Below are positions 1-8,404 of a DNA stretch of 64,000 bases, in pieces. The position numbers and the translations under genes were made by a program. The stretch's first letter is position 1. Every line of letters starts with the position of its first letter. Source of the DNA: SHVO01 sp050250575 (lineage in GTDB: Bacteria; Pseudomonadota; Alphaproteobacteria; Rhodospirillales; Rhodospirillaceae); contig JBFWOJ010000015.1 in the NCBI GenBank assembly GCA_050250575.1, forward strand, positions 21,247 to 85,246. The letters are read 5' to 3'. The notes below the pieces were generated by a model that did no database searches, was not told the origin of the DNA, and worked only from the letters and a program-made list of their open reading frames with translations.

Positions 1-2
1 CC

Positions 3-218
3 GACCGGGCGGACGAGAATCTTCCGGAGATCGCCCTGCACGCCATGGCGCCTGACGGCTCGCTGAGACTAGCCGAAGTGTTGGGGCGGATTGCCCGCTC
101 GCCGGGGCAAGTTCCAAGCCTTATCAAGCTTGCCCTATCCACCGCGCGGGCGCGGCAGCGGCTCGAAGAGATAGCGAGGGCGGGAACGAAAGAAACTTTC
201 TTCAGCGCTGCTCGCTGA
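3..218 (+). CDS. Unidentified protein, C-terminal fragment
   Basis: An open frame runs in from the left edge of the window and ends at a TGA at 216-218, giving 71 residues (starts DRADENLPEI, ends TFFSAAR). It is the C-terminal end of a gene that begins outside the window. The tail is rich in Arg, Ala and Leu and looks helical, with no motif I recognise. It converges on the TPR glycosyltransferase gene and overlaps its end by about 17 bases. Neighbouring hpnH and ispH make a hopanoid-related role possible, but nothing in the visible residues shows it. Confidence 0.5.
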   Translation, partial: DRADENLPEIALHAMAPDGSLRLAEVLGRIARSPGQVPSLIKLALSTARARQRLEEIARAGTKETFFSAAR

Positions 219-2493
219 TCGTGATGTGGTCCGGCGCCAAACCGGCTTCGTGACGTCGCCACATTTCGCGATACGCGGCCTCAAGATTGCGCGCATAGCG
301 CGCGGTGTCGAAAAGCGGGTAAGTCGCGGCATTGCGCCGCAGCTTTTCACGCAAGGACTTGTGAGCAGTAGCATTGCGCCCCAAGTCTCGCGCGATTGCT
401 TCGTATTCATTTGTGTCCGTGGCGATGAGTTCGGGCAAGCCTATGGCTGTGAGGACACTCGCGCCCACTCTTGCGGCAAAGGTGTTCCCGATCCGCGTCA
501 CGACGGGCAGCCCCATCATCAGGGCTTCGCTGGCCGTCGCATGCGCGTTGTAATCGAAGGTGTCGAGAAAAAGATCGGCAGCGCGGTATCGCGCCAGGTA
601 TTCGAGGCCGCTGGTCCGCGGCGCGAAGACCAATCGGTCCGGCCCAACACCGCGGCTTTTCGCCTCGCGCTGCAGATTGCGCGTCGCGGTCGGCCCATGA
701 TCACCGAGCCAAAGGATGCTGCCGTTCACCTCCTTCAGCAGGCGCATCCATACATCGAAGGCCTCCGGCGTGAGCTTGAACGGCGCATTGAAGCAACAGT
801 AGACGAACCCCTCCTCCGGAAGCCCGAAGTCCCGACGACTGGAGACCCGCGAAGGTACGTTCCGTTTGATCTCGTTGGAGACAAGATAACTGTGGGGCAT
901 CGTGACGATGCGCTCGTCGAAGAAGGGCGCGAGCTCCGGCGGCGTCACGACACCGTCGCCGATAATGTAATGGATCCGGTCGGTGCCCATGGTACCAGGA
1001 AACCCGAGGAAATTGACCTGAATCGGCGCCGCACCCTGCGCGAAGATTTCACCGCGCATATGCGCGGTATACCCGTTGAGATCCACCGCGATGTGGATAT
1101 TCATGGCGCGTGCGATCGCTACGATTTCAGGAACGCTCTTCGCCATCACGTCCACGAAGTGGTCGCACGCCCGCTCGATGCGCAGGCGCGTGACGTTATT
1201 CGGGTCTCCGCCGAAGCCGAATCCTATGATTTCGAACTTCGTGCGGTCATGCGCTTCAAGCAGGCCGACGATCAATTGACCCACCGGATGGTCATGAAAA
1301 TCCGAAGAGAAATATGCGACCCGCAGTTTTCCGTCGAGGAATTGCTGGGGGCGGAGGTCGGCACGAGGCCCTCGAATCAAGCTGAGAAAAGCAAGTCGGG
1401 CTAACCGCTGCTGCTGCTCCGCCGACGCGGGGAACGCATTCATCACCAGCGGCTGGGCGGCGTACTTGCCGGCATCGAGCGCCTGCAACACTTCGGCGAT
1501 CTTTTGTTCGAGCCCATCCCACTCGCAAATCTGAAGGCTGATGAAGGCCCGTTGGCCGGGCACCAGCGGAAAGTCCGGATTCAGCTCGAGCGCGACGTCG
1601 AGGTCCGCAAGCGCGCGCTCCGGCTGGTTAGCACCCTTGAAGGCGAGACCCCGGAGCATGAAAGCCTCGGCGGAGTCAGGCAGAATTCCGAGGACCTTGT
1701 CGCAATCGGCGATCGCGTCCCTATAACGCCCGAGCGTCTCGTTGGCTGCCGCGCGAACGATGAGCGCCTCTGGAAACAGAGGTTGAAGGGCGAGCGCGCG
1801 GTCGCAGCTCGCGATCGCTTGATCGAATCTGCGGCTGCGTTGAAGAGCCAGGGCCTGCGCGTAATGCCCGCCCGCCGATTCCGGGAAGAGCGCGAGCGAG
1901 CGTGCAAAACTTGCCGCAGCTTCATCGTCGCGCCCGAGCTGCGACAAGGCATGACCGCGATGACCGTGCGCCTCCGCGAGGTTCGGATTCAGTTCGATCG
2001 ACCGTTCCGAAGCGGCGAGCATGTCCTTGTAGCGATGTTCGGAGAGAAAGCTTTCCGCGCGGTGGATATGGAGTTGAGCGTCTTCGACGCCGTGCCTGAG
2101 GGCGCGCGCGGCAACTTCCAACGCCTCCGCCGGCCGGCCGAGCTTATTGAGCGCAGACGCCGCGTTGTTGGCGGCGGCCACCGACGCCGGCGTCAATTCG
2201 AGCGCGCGCTTGGCGCTCGCCAAAGCCTCCTCGTAGCGCCCGAGACCGATCAACGCCGCCGCGCGATTGGTATGAGCCGCAGCGAGCCGCGGACCGGCGG
2301 CAAGGGCGCGATCAAACCAGCCTAATGCCGCTTCAAAACGCCCGCGCTGAAGCTCGGCGGCGCCTCGGACCTGAAGCGTTTCGCCGTGCTCGGGGAATTG
2401 AGCGAGAAGCTCCTCGTAAAGCTTAACCGCTTCGTCGATTTGGCCGGATCGGTGCAGATGCGTGGCCTGCCTGAAAAGATCCGCCGGATTCAT
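202..2493 (-). CDS. TPR protein with O-GlcNAc transferase-like (GT41/SPINDLY) domain
   Basis: The N-terminal half (about 330 residues) is a run of roughly nine tetratricopeptide repeats with the usual A-x-x-LGR-x-x-EA-LA pattern. The second half has the bacterial GT41 pattern: LRVAYFSSDFHDHPVG, then a block with HIAVDLNGYT and PIQVNFLGFPGTMG, and near the end TFDYNAHATASEALMMGLPV, the nucleotide-sugar binding region. Such proteins transfer a sugar from a nucleotide donor to Ser/Thr of target proteins; the substrate here is unknown. I chose the ATG at 2493, seven bases after the hpnH stop, giving 763 residues; an ATG at 2547 would add 18 residues that overlap hpnH and do not look like TPR sequence. 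It is probably co-transcribed with ispH and hpnH, but a functional link to hopanoids is only suggested by position. Confidence 0.88.
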   Translation of the reverse strand: MNPADLFRQATHLHRSGQIDEAVKLYEELLAQFPEHGETLQVRGAAELQRGRFEAALGWFDRALAAGPRLAAAHTNRAAALIGLGRYEEALASAKRALELTPASVAAANNAASALNKLGRPAEALEVAARALRHGVEDAQLHIHRAESFLSEHRYKDMLAASERSIELNPNLAEAHGHRGHALSQLGRDDEAAASFARSLALFPESAGGHYAQALALQRSRRFDQAIASCDRALALQPLFPEALIVRAAANETLGRYRDAIADCDKVLGILPDSAEAFMLRGLAFKGANQPERALADLDVALELNPDFPLVPGQRAFISLQICEWDGLEQKIAEVLQALDAGKYAAQPLVMNAFPASAEQQQRLARLAFLSLIRGPRADLRPQQFLDGKLRVAYFSSDFHDHPVGQLIVGLLEAHDRTKFEIIGFGFGGDPNNVTRLRIERACDHFVDVMAKSVPEIVAIARAMNIHIAVDLNGYTAHMRGEIFAQGAAPIQVNFLGFPGTMGTDRIHYIIGDGVVTPPELAPFFDERIVTMPHSYLVSNEIKRNVPSRVSSRRDFGLPEEGFVYCCFNAPFKLTPEAFDVWMRLLKEVNGSILWLGDHGPTATRNLQREAKSRGVGPDRLVFAPRTSGLEYLARYRAADLFLDTFDYNAHATASEALMMGLPVVTRIGNTFAARVGASVLTAIGLPELIATDTNEYEAIARDLGRNATAHKSLREKLRRNAATYPLFDTARYARNLEAAYREMWRRHEAGLAPDHITISEQR

Positions 2494-2500
2494 CAGGCCC

Positions 2501-3643
2501 CTAGCCAACCTTCGCCCGCCGCGGTTCTTCGTGCAAATCCCGCACAAACGTCTGCACTTGTTTCTCGAAGACGTACTCGGCGGGCCGTTGTCGATCGAGC
2601 GGGATTTCGGGAGCCATCGCGCCTTCCGTCTCGACGCCCCTCATGAAGACCTGCAGCGCCTTAAGCGGGCGCTTGACGGTATCTATCACGGACGTCGGCT
2701 CGAACCCGCAATGCACCATACAGTTGGCGCACTTCTCGTATTTGCCGACGCCGTATTGCTCCCAGGCCGTCGTAGCCATGAGCTCGGCGAAGGTCTTTGC
2801 ATAGCCTTCCCCCACCAAATAGCAGGGTCGCTGCCAACCGAAGACGTTACGCGTCGGATTGCCCCAGGGCGTGCACTCGTAGGTCTGATTGCCTGCGAGA
2901 AAATCGAGATAAAGGCTGGACTGATTGAACCGCCATTTCTTCCCGCGCGCCTTTCCGAGGCGAAAAATGGAACGGAACAGTTCTTTGGTCTGCCGGCGTG
3001 AAAGGAAATGATCTTGGACGGGCGCGCGTTCGTAAGCATAGCCCGGCGAGACGGTGACGCCTTCCACGCCTAGCGTCGCAACGTAATCGAAAAATTCGGC
3101 GACACGCTCAGGGACCGCGTTGGAGGTGAACAGCGTGCAGTTGACCGTGACACGGAAGCCGCGGCTCGTCGCTTCCCGGATGGCTTCGACGGCGCGCTCG
3201 AATACGCCCTCCTGCGAGACCGCGTGGTCGTGCTCTTTTTGAAGACCGTCGAGGTGAACCGAGAACGTCAGGTACGGGCTCGGCGTAAACTGATCCAGCT
3301 TCTTCTTGAGAAGAAGCGCATTCGTGCAGAGATATACGAACTTCTTGCGGGCAACGAGGCCCTCGACGATCTCCGTGATCTCCTTGTGCAACAGCGGCTC
3401 TCCGCCCGGGATCGAGACCACCGGCGCGCCGCACTCCTCGGCGGCCTGAAAGCATTCGTCGGGCGTCAGACGCTGGTTGAGGATGGAGTCCGGATAGTCG
3501 ATCTTCCCGCAACCGGCGCAGGCGAGATTGCACCTAAACAGGGGCTCGAGCATGAGCACAAGTGGATAGCGCGCATTCCCCTTGAATTTCTGCTTGAGAA
3601 TATATGCGCCGACGCGAACGGCCTGAATCAACGGAACGCCCAA
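2501..3643 (-). CDS. hpnH: Adenosyl-hopene transferase HpnH (radical SAM)
   Basis: A 380-residue radical SAM protein. The cluster-binding motif is CNLACAGC (Cys 38, 42, 45; CX3CX2C). It is followed by PGGEPLLH, the GGE motif that binds the SAM amino group. A second Cys-rich part, KCANCMVHCGFEP, lies near residue 310, as in the HpnH family, along with RPCYLVGEGYAKTF. HpnH couples an adenosyl radical to diploptene, the first step toward C35 bacteriohopanepolyols in the inner membrane. It sits nine bases after ispH, which supplies isoprenoid precursor, and just before the TPR transferase. Length and motifs match the family, so the assignment is strong. The rest of the hopanoid cluster (squalene-hopene cyclase and others) is not in the window. 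Confidence 0.95.
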   Translation of the reverse strand: MGVPLIQAVRVGAYILKQKFKGNARYPLVLMLEPLFRCNLACAGCGKIDYPDSILNQRLTPDECFQAAEECGAPVVSIPGGEPLLHKEITEIVEGLVARKKFVYLCTNALLLKKKLDQFTPSPYLTFSVHLDGLQKEHDHAVSQEGVFERAVEAIREATSRGFRVTVNCTLFTSNAVPERVAEFFDYVATLGVEGVTVSPGYAYERAPVQDHFLSRRQTKELFRSIFRLGKARGKKWRFNQSSLYLDFLAGNQTYECTPWGNPTRNVFGWQRPCYLVGEGYAKTFAELMATTAWEQYGVGKYEKCANCMVHCGFEPTSVIDTVKRPLKALQVFMRGVETEGAMAPEIPLDRQRPAEYVFEKQVQTFVRDLHEEPRRAKVG

Positions 3644-3652
3644 GGGGAACTC

Positions 3653-4591
3653 CTACGACGCTTTGGCCATGTCGCGTAGTTGATGCGGCAGCTTGAACAC
3701 GATGCTCTCGCTGACGCCGCCCAGAGTCTCGACCTCGGTCGCGCCCAGAGTGCGCAGCTTGGCGATCAGTTCCTCCACCAGCGCCTCCGGCGCAGAGGCC
3801 CCGGCGGTGATGCCGACAACGTTCTTTCCCGCGACCCACGCGGGATCGAGCATCGTGGCATCATCGATCAAGTAACTCGGCACGTCCATGCCGTCGCCGA
3901 TTTCCTTGAGCCGATTGGAATTGGAACTGTTCTTCGCACCAAGGACCAAGACGACATCGGAATGACGTGCCAGCTCGCGCACGGCTTGCTGGCGATTCTG
4001 GGTCGCGTAGCAAATGTCCTTCACATCGGGCCCCTCGATATCGGGGAAACGTGCCCTGAGCATGGTGATGATGTCGCGCGTATCGTCGACGGACAAAGTC
4101 GTTTGCGTGACGTAGGCAAGCTTGGTGCCGGGAGCGACAGTAAGGGCCGCAGCCTCCTCGACCGTGCCGATGAGATGGACCTTACCATCGATCTGGCCGA
4201 GAGTGCCCTCCACTTCGATATGTCCTGCGTGTCCAATGAGCACGACTTCATAGCCCGACTTGGAATAGCGGTATCCTTGCGCATGGACCTTCGAGACCAA
4301 GGGACACGTGGCATCGAGGACGTCGAGCTTGCGACCTTCGGCGTCGCGCACCACGGCGCGGGAAACGCCATGGGCCGAGAAGACCGTGACGGCGCCGGGC
4401 GGAATGTCGGCGATTCCATCGACAAAGACGGCGCCCTTGGCGCGGAGGTCTTCGACCACGCGCTTGTTATGGACGATCTCATGGCGGACGTAGACCGGCG
4501 GGCCGTACTTCTTTAGCGCCAATTCCACGATGTCGACCGCCCGCACCACGCCGGCGCAAAAACCCCGCGGCTGTGCCAGTAAAACCTTCAT
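3653..4591 (-). CDS. ispH: 4-hydroxy-3-methylbut-2-enyl diphosphate reductase (IspH)
   Basis: A 312-residue protein that converts HMBPP to IPP and DMAPP, the last step of the MEP isoprenoid pathway, using a 4Fe-4S cluster. The three cluster cysteines are visible at 12 (PRGFCAGV), 96 (DATCPLV) and 194 (DICYATQNRQ), and SSNSNRL and GASAPE further on bind the diphosphate. I start at the ATG at 4591 because MKVLLAQPRGFCAGV is the standard IspH N-terminus; the 42 codons upstream are not conserved-looking. It is the first gene of the ispH-hpnH-TPR transferase run, so precursor supply and hopanoid extension are likely co-expressed. Confidence 0.96.
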   Translation of the reverse strand: MKVLLAQPRGFCAGVVRAVDIVELALKKYGPPVYVRHEIVHNKRVVEDLRAKGAVFVDGIADIPPGAVTVFSAHGVSRAVVRDAEGRKLDVLDATCPLVSKVHAQGYRYSKSGYEVVLIGHAGHIEVEGTLGQIDGKVHLIGTVEEAAALTVAPGTKLAYVTQTTLSVDDTRDIITMLRARFPDIEGPDVKDICYATQNRQQAVRELARHSDVVLVLGAKNSSNSNRLKEIGDGMDVPSYLIDDATMLDPAWVAGKNVVGITAGASAPEALVEELIAKLRTLGATEVETLGGVSESIVFKLPHQLRDMAKAS

Positions 4592-4752
4592 AAAAGACTG
4601 CGCCTCTTCAGTGGTGTGGCGGTTACTTATACCCTGGGAGGGGGTCAGCCAAGGCGCACGCGAAGGTTCCTGGCGCGTGGGCCCGCCTCGCCGCACGGAA
4701 AAAACCGTTTGTTGCAAGAAAATACTGTTTTCCCAAAGGGTTGTCGATCAGT

Positions 4753-5355
4753 ATGTGGTCCATGCATCGGTTTGCAATCCTCGCGGTCAGCTGCTGGTCC
4801 GGGTTTCTCGTCATGGGCTTCGAAATGCTCAGCGGACGGATTCTGGCGCCGACCTTCGGCAGCAGCATTTACGTGTGGGGCGCGATCATCACTGTCTTCA
4901 TGCTGGCATTGTCGATCGGTTACCTCGTGGGCGGCCGCGTCTCGATGCGCGCGCCGAGCCTCGGAAAGTTGAGCCTGCTCCACGCCATCGCGGGAGCTCT
5001 GCTTCTGCCGGTCTTGGTGTTCGAAGTCCCGGTGCTAGATGGCATTTTCGAGATGACCCAGGACCCGCGTCTTGGCTCGCTGATTGCAAGCGTGATTCTT
5101 TTCTCCGCCCCCGCGGTGGTGTCGGGGATGGTTACGCCCTATGCGGTCCGACTTCTGGTGGACGACGCGCACGCCGCAGGATTCTACGCGGGACTGCAAT
5201 ATTTTTTCTCCACTTTCTTCAGCGCCGCGGGCACACTTCTGACATCCTTCTGGTTTGTCCTTATATTCGACGTCGACCAAATCCTTCTCCTGCTCTTCGG
5301 GATCACGGAGGCGGTCGCGCTTACGGCTTTCATCGTTTCACGCAAAAGGGTCTGA
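4753..5355 (+). CDS. Membrane half of a split spermidine-synthase-like pair
   Basis: A 200-residue protein with about six hydrophobic segments. It begins MWSMHRFAILAVSC and has GFEMLSGRILAPTFGSSIYV, close to the N-terminal membrane domain of fused MFS/spermidine-synthase proteins (the usual reading is a gene of 500 or more residues with this domain first). Here the domain ends at a TGA, and the soluble half begins two bases later. I use the ATG at 4753, with AAAGGG 12 bases upstream; a TTG at 4741 lies directly against that site and is less likely. It diverges from ispH with about 160 bases between. The transported substrate is unknown. The split may be natural, because both halves have sensible ends. 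Confidence 0.75.
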   Translation: MWSMHRFAILAVSCWSGFLVMGFEMLSGRILAPTFGSSIYVWGAIITVFMLALSIGYLVGGRVSMRAPSLGKLSLLHAIAGALLLPVLVFEVPVLDGIFEMTQDPRLGSLIASVILFSAPAVVSGMVTPYAVRLLVDDAHAAGFYAGLQYFFSTFFSAAGTLLTSFWFVLIFDVDQILLLLFGITEAVALTAFIVSRKRV

Positions 5356-5356
5356 C

Positions 5357-6244
5357 ATGAGTTTGCGCCGTTGCCTTGGCCTCCTGGCCGCGTTGTGCGC
5401 GTTCGCCGCGGCGCTTCCCGCCGGCGCTGCGCAAATTCATTCGGAGCGCTCGCTCTACCGCAACCTTTTTGTCGTCCAGGACAACGACTTGCGCTGCCTG
5501 ACCTTCCGCCGCGCCGCCGCGACCGAGCGTCAGACCTGCAAGCGCATGTCCCAGCCCGATTACCTCGTCTTCCCTTACACGCGTATGATGCTGGGCTCGC
5601 TTCTGGTGAAACCCGATCCAAAGCGGGTGCTGATCGTCGGCCTCGGCGGCGGCACGCTGCCGATGACACTGCGCGAGCTGTTTCCCGATCTCACTATCGA
5701 TGTCGTGGAGATCGATCCGGCCGTGACTCGCGTCGCGGAGAAGTTCTTCGACTTCAAGCCAGATCCGAAGTTGAGCGTGCATGAAGAGGACGGCCGTGTG
5801 TTCGTGAAGAAGGCGCTCCGTGCTGGCACAAAATACGATATCGTCATGCTCGACGCTTTCGAGGACGAATACATCCCGGAGCATATGTCGACCCGGGAGT
5901 TCCTTCTCGAAGTAAAACAGGTCCTCACTGCTGACGGCGTTGTCGCCGCCAACACCTTCTCGAGCAATCGGCTCTATCCGTACGAATCGGCGACATATGA
6001 GTCCGTGTTCGGCACGTTCTACAATCTGAAGCTCGGCAACCGCATTATCTATGCGCAAGCGAACAAGCTTGTCGATCGCTCCGTCCTGGAAACGAATGCC
6101 GAGAAGTTCGAAGATTTCTTCGAAAAGCGGGGCTTCCATCCCGATTGGCTGCTCGACATGGCTTCCACCGAGCGCGATTGGGAAAAGGATACGAAGATCC
6201 TGACCGATCAATATTCGCCGTCGAACATCCTGAACGCGCGCTAG
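5357..6244 (+). CDS. Spermidine-synthase-like Rossmann protein with signal peptide
   Basis: A 295-residue protein. Residues about 1-24 (MSLRRCLGLLAALCAFAAAL, then PAGAA) form a Sec-type signal peptide or membrane anchor. The rest is a SpeE/PMT-like fold: VLIVGLGGGTLPMTLRELFP (nucleotide-binding loop), DVVEIDPAVTRVAEKFF, EEDGRVFVKKA, YDIVMLDAFEDEYIPEHM. The family transfers aminopropyl groups from decarboxylated SAM to putrescine, but many members paired with membrane domains have no known reaction. The start is one base after the TGA of the membrane gene, so the two are surely translated together. If the signal is real, the Rossmann domain sits outside the cytoplasm or is anchored at the membrane, which is odd for a SAM-type enzyme. 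Confidence 0.82.
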   Translation: MSLRRCLGLLAALCAFAAALPAGAAQIHSERSLYRNLFVVQDNDLRCLTFRRAAATERQTCKRMSQPDYLVFPYTRMMLGSLLVKPDPKRVLIVGLGGGTLPMTLRELFPDLTIDVVEIDPAVTRVAEKFFDFKPDPKLSVHEEDGRVFVKKALRAGTKYDIVMLDAFEDEYIPEHMSTREFLLEVKQVLTADGVVAANTFSSNRLYPYESATYESVFGTFYNLKLGNRIIYAQANKLVDRSVLETNAEKFEDFFEKRGFHPDWLLDMASTERDWEKDTKILTDQYSPSNILNAR

Positions 6245-6250
6245 GCAGCG

Positions 6251-6898
6251 ATGGCCGATGACGGCGCCTGTCCCCGCTGCGGCAAAATGCCGCCGCTGTG
6301 CGTTTGTGCGGAGGTCGTCCCGATCCAGAACCGCATCCGCCTTGTCATCCTGCAACATCCGCAGGAACAGGATGTTGACCTCGGGACCGCGCGGCTCACG
6401 GCGCTTCATTTCAGGAATGCAGCCGTTCGGATCGGTCTTTCGTGGCCAAGTCTATCAAAGGCGCTGGGGCTGAAGCCCGGCGAGCAGGCCGATCCGAAGC
6501 GCTGGGCGGTGCTTTACCTTGGTTCCGCGCGTCCCGCGACGTTCCCGCCGGGGCGCACCGTCGTTGCCCTCGACAAGAAAGGCGAGCCTGCTGCCGACCA
6601 GGAGCAAGCGCTGAAATACCTTCAAGGAGTGATCGTCCTGGACGGCACCTGGGCTCAGGTGAAAACGCTTTGGTGGCGTAATCCTTGGCTTCTCAAGGTA
6701 CGGCGCATCGCGTTGAACCCCGCGCGGCCCTCGCGCTACGGCCAGCTGCGCCGCGAAGCACGCCGAGAAGCCCTGTCGTCTCTCGAGGCGGCGGCGCTGG
6801 TGATGAGCACGCTCGAAAACAATCCCGCCATCGCCGAGACGTTGCACCATAGCTTCGACCGGTTGCTCACGGCCTTTCGTTCCCGCGCGCGCACCTAG
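6251..6898 (+). CDS. DTW-domain protein, tRNA-uridine aminocarboxypropyltransferase family
   Basis: A 215-residue DTW-domain protein. The N-terminus carries four cysteines at 7, 10, 17 and 19 (CPRCGKMPPLCVC), a likely zinc site. The family signature is visible as VLDGTWAQVKTLWWRNPWL near residue 130, and SRYGQLRREARREALSSLEA follows. Enzymes of this family (TapT/YfiP and TuaA in Escherichia coli) make acp3U in tRNA, using SAM as the aminocarboxypropyl donor. It starts six bases after the stop of the spermidine-synthase-like gene. Both would use SAM-type substrates, so shared transcription is plausible, but the link may be chance. Confidence 0.9.
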   Translation: MADDGACPRCGKMPPLCVCAEVVPIQNRIRLVILQHPQEQDVDLGTARLTALHFRNAAVRIGLSWPSLSKALGLKPGEQADPKRWAVLYLGSARPATFPPGRTVVALDKKGEPAADQEQALKYLQGVIVLDGTWAQVKTLWWRNPWLLKVRRIALNPARPSRYGQLRREARREALSSLEAAALVMSTLENNPAIAETLHHSFDRLLTAFRSRART

Positions 6899-7040
6899 CG
6901 AAGTCCTTCGCACATCTCGCGGTCCCCGCGAAAGTCGTCTTCGCTTTGCCTCAACTCTGGCAAAGGCGCCACGATTGGTCCCGGAATACCGCCATCATCG
7001 GCTCCTAGTTTTTCAATGGATGACAAAAAAGGAGACGAAC

Positions 7041-7637
7041 ATGAAAAAGCTCGTCCTCGGCACCGTGGCGATGACCTTGCTCATGAGTTCCGGTGCGTTC
7101 GCACAGAGTTACTACGACCGCGATCGTGTTGACGGTCCGCGTTATGAACGCGACCGCGACCGCGACGTCCGCCGGGACGATCGCGGCGATTTCCGGCGCG
7201 AGGACCGCGACGGCCGCTGGCGCGTCGGCGGCACGGTTCCCTACGAACTCCGTTCCGGCGGCAGATACATCCACTACGACTGGGCCGGCGTCGGCCTCGA
7301 ACGCCCGCCCCGCGGCTACCAGTGGCTGAGAATAGGCGATAGCTATGTTCTCACCGATCAGCGCAATGGGCACATCCTGGACGTCGAGAACGCCCGCGGC
7401 CGCCGTGCGGTCTGGACCGAGGGCGGCGTTGTGCCCGCCGAAATGCGCTCGGGCGGCAGGTACATCCACTACGACTGGCGCGGCGCGGGCTTGCGCCGTC
7501 CGCCGGAAGGTTTCGCCTGGATGCACCTCGACAACGCCTTTGTCCTGGCCGACCAGCATACCGGCAAGATCATCGACGTCGAACCGGCCTTCGATCGCAA
7601 CCGCAACGCGAGGGCTAACGACGGCAGGCGCCGTTAA
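7041..7637 (+). CDS. RcnB-like periplasmic protein with two repeats
   Basis: A 198-residue secreted protein. Residues 1-21 (MKKLVLGTVAMTLLMSSGAF, then A) are a clear signal peptide, followed by an Arg/Asp-rich linker (YERDRDRDVRRDDRG). Two RcnB-type domains follow, each with the pattern VPxEMRSGGRYIHYDW, a GL-RPP motif, a W and a VLxDxxxGxIxDVE ending. RcnB is a periplasmic nickel/cobalt homeostasis factor in enterobacteria; most alphaproteobacterial relatives have no tested role. The start at 7041 is set by a GGAG site seven bases upstream. A strong terminator follows at 7674. Confidence 0.85.
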   Translation: MKKLVLGTVAMTLLMSSGAFAQSYYDRDRVDGPRYERDRDRDVRRDDRGDFRREDRDGRWRVGGTVPYELRSGGRYIHYDWAGVGLERPPRGYQWLRIGDSYVLTDQRNGHILDVENARGRRAVWTEGGVVPAEMRSGGRYIHYDWRGAGLRRPPEGFAWMHLDNAFVLADQHTGKIIDVEPAFDRNRNARANDGRRR

Positions 7638-7673
7638 GAGGCCGCCGTCCCTCTAGGGGTCGTTTTCCCTGTC

Positions 7674-7710
7674 AACACCCGGTGTGGTTCCACACCGGGT
7701 GTTTTTTATT
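7674..7710 (+). terminator. Rho-independent terminator after the RcnB-like gene
   Basis: A perfect 14-base inverted repeat (7674-7687 with 7690-7703) is followed on the plus strand by a T-rich run. It ends the rightward RcnB-like transcript. The end of the converging TPR gene overlaps it by a few bases. The opposite strand has no T tract, so it probably works in one direction only. Confidence 0.9.
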
Positions 7711-8368
7711 TGGCGACGGCCGCTCTTGCTTTTTCGTAGGCTTCGAGGACTTCGCGGCGACGACCCTTGTCGGCCCGTTCATGCGCGGGATCGATCGGGA
7801 CATTCAACGCCTTCTCCAAATACGGCAGCGCTTCCCTGGCGCGACGGCGCTGCAGAAGAAAATCGCCGTAGAAATAGTTCGCATCGCGTCCTTCGCGGTC
7901 GTGCGCAAGCGCTTGTTTGAGATGTGCCTCGGCCTTCGTATTGTTGCCGAAGGAGATCGGCCAACCCGGAAGCTCGTAGTAGAGCGAACCGAGATTGGCG
8001 TGGACGGCGCCCTTCAGGGCGGCGCCGTCTATTTTTTCCGCCTGTTCGAGCAGCGTGCGCGCGTTGCGCAAGGCCGAGAGCGAGGCGGTGCTGGAGTGAA
8101 CTTCGCCTTCTAGAATGAAGATCAAGGCGCGCCAGATGAGGGGCTCGGCGCGTGCCGGGTAGCGATCAACTAGGCCCTCGGCTTCAAGGTGAAGCGCCCG
8201 CACATTTGCAATCCGCTGCGCCTTGTCGGTCATCTCATATTTCGTGATGGCCCAGCGATTCTCGAGGGCATCCATGTCGCGCTGGAGGCCGGCCTCCGCG
8301 CTTGGACCCGCGAAGAATATGAAAAACAATAAAACAGCGAGAAATGGACGCGTCATCGCGAGCGACAT
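7706..8368 (-). CDS. Secreted TPR-like protein of unknown function
   Basis: A 220-residue protein beginning MSLAMTRPFLAVLLFFIFFA, a signal peptide with cleavage expected near PSAEAG. The mature part is helical with TPR-like features: LENARTLLEQAEK-type helices, HLKQALAHDREGRDANYFYG and REALPYLEKALNVP. TPR scaffolds hold other proteins, and the signal suggests the periplasm. ATGs exist at 8368 and 8356 and neither has a strong ribosome site. In-frame sequence runs further upstream to 8740 but would overlap the divergent gene at 8405 and does not look coding. No partner is evident. Confidence 0.7.
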   Translation of the reverse strand: MSLAMTRPFLAVLLFFIFFAGPSAEAGLQRDMDALENRWAITKYEMTDKAQRIANVRALHLEAEGLVDRYPARAEPLIWRALIFILEGEVHSSTASLSALRNARTLLEQAEKIDGAALKGAVHANLGSLYYELPGWPISFGNNTKAEAHLKQALAHDREGRDANYFYGDFLLQRRRAREALPYLEKALNVPIDPAHERADKGRRREVLEAYEKARAAVAK

Positions 8369-8404
8369 GCTAAACAGGAGCGAGCCAAAGCGGAAGTCCA
8401 GCGC

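Noticed and set aside
226..1404. Long open frame opposite the GT41 protein (392 codons)
   Set aside because: It mirrors the conserved catalytic domain on the other strand and has no ribosome site or domain.
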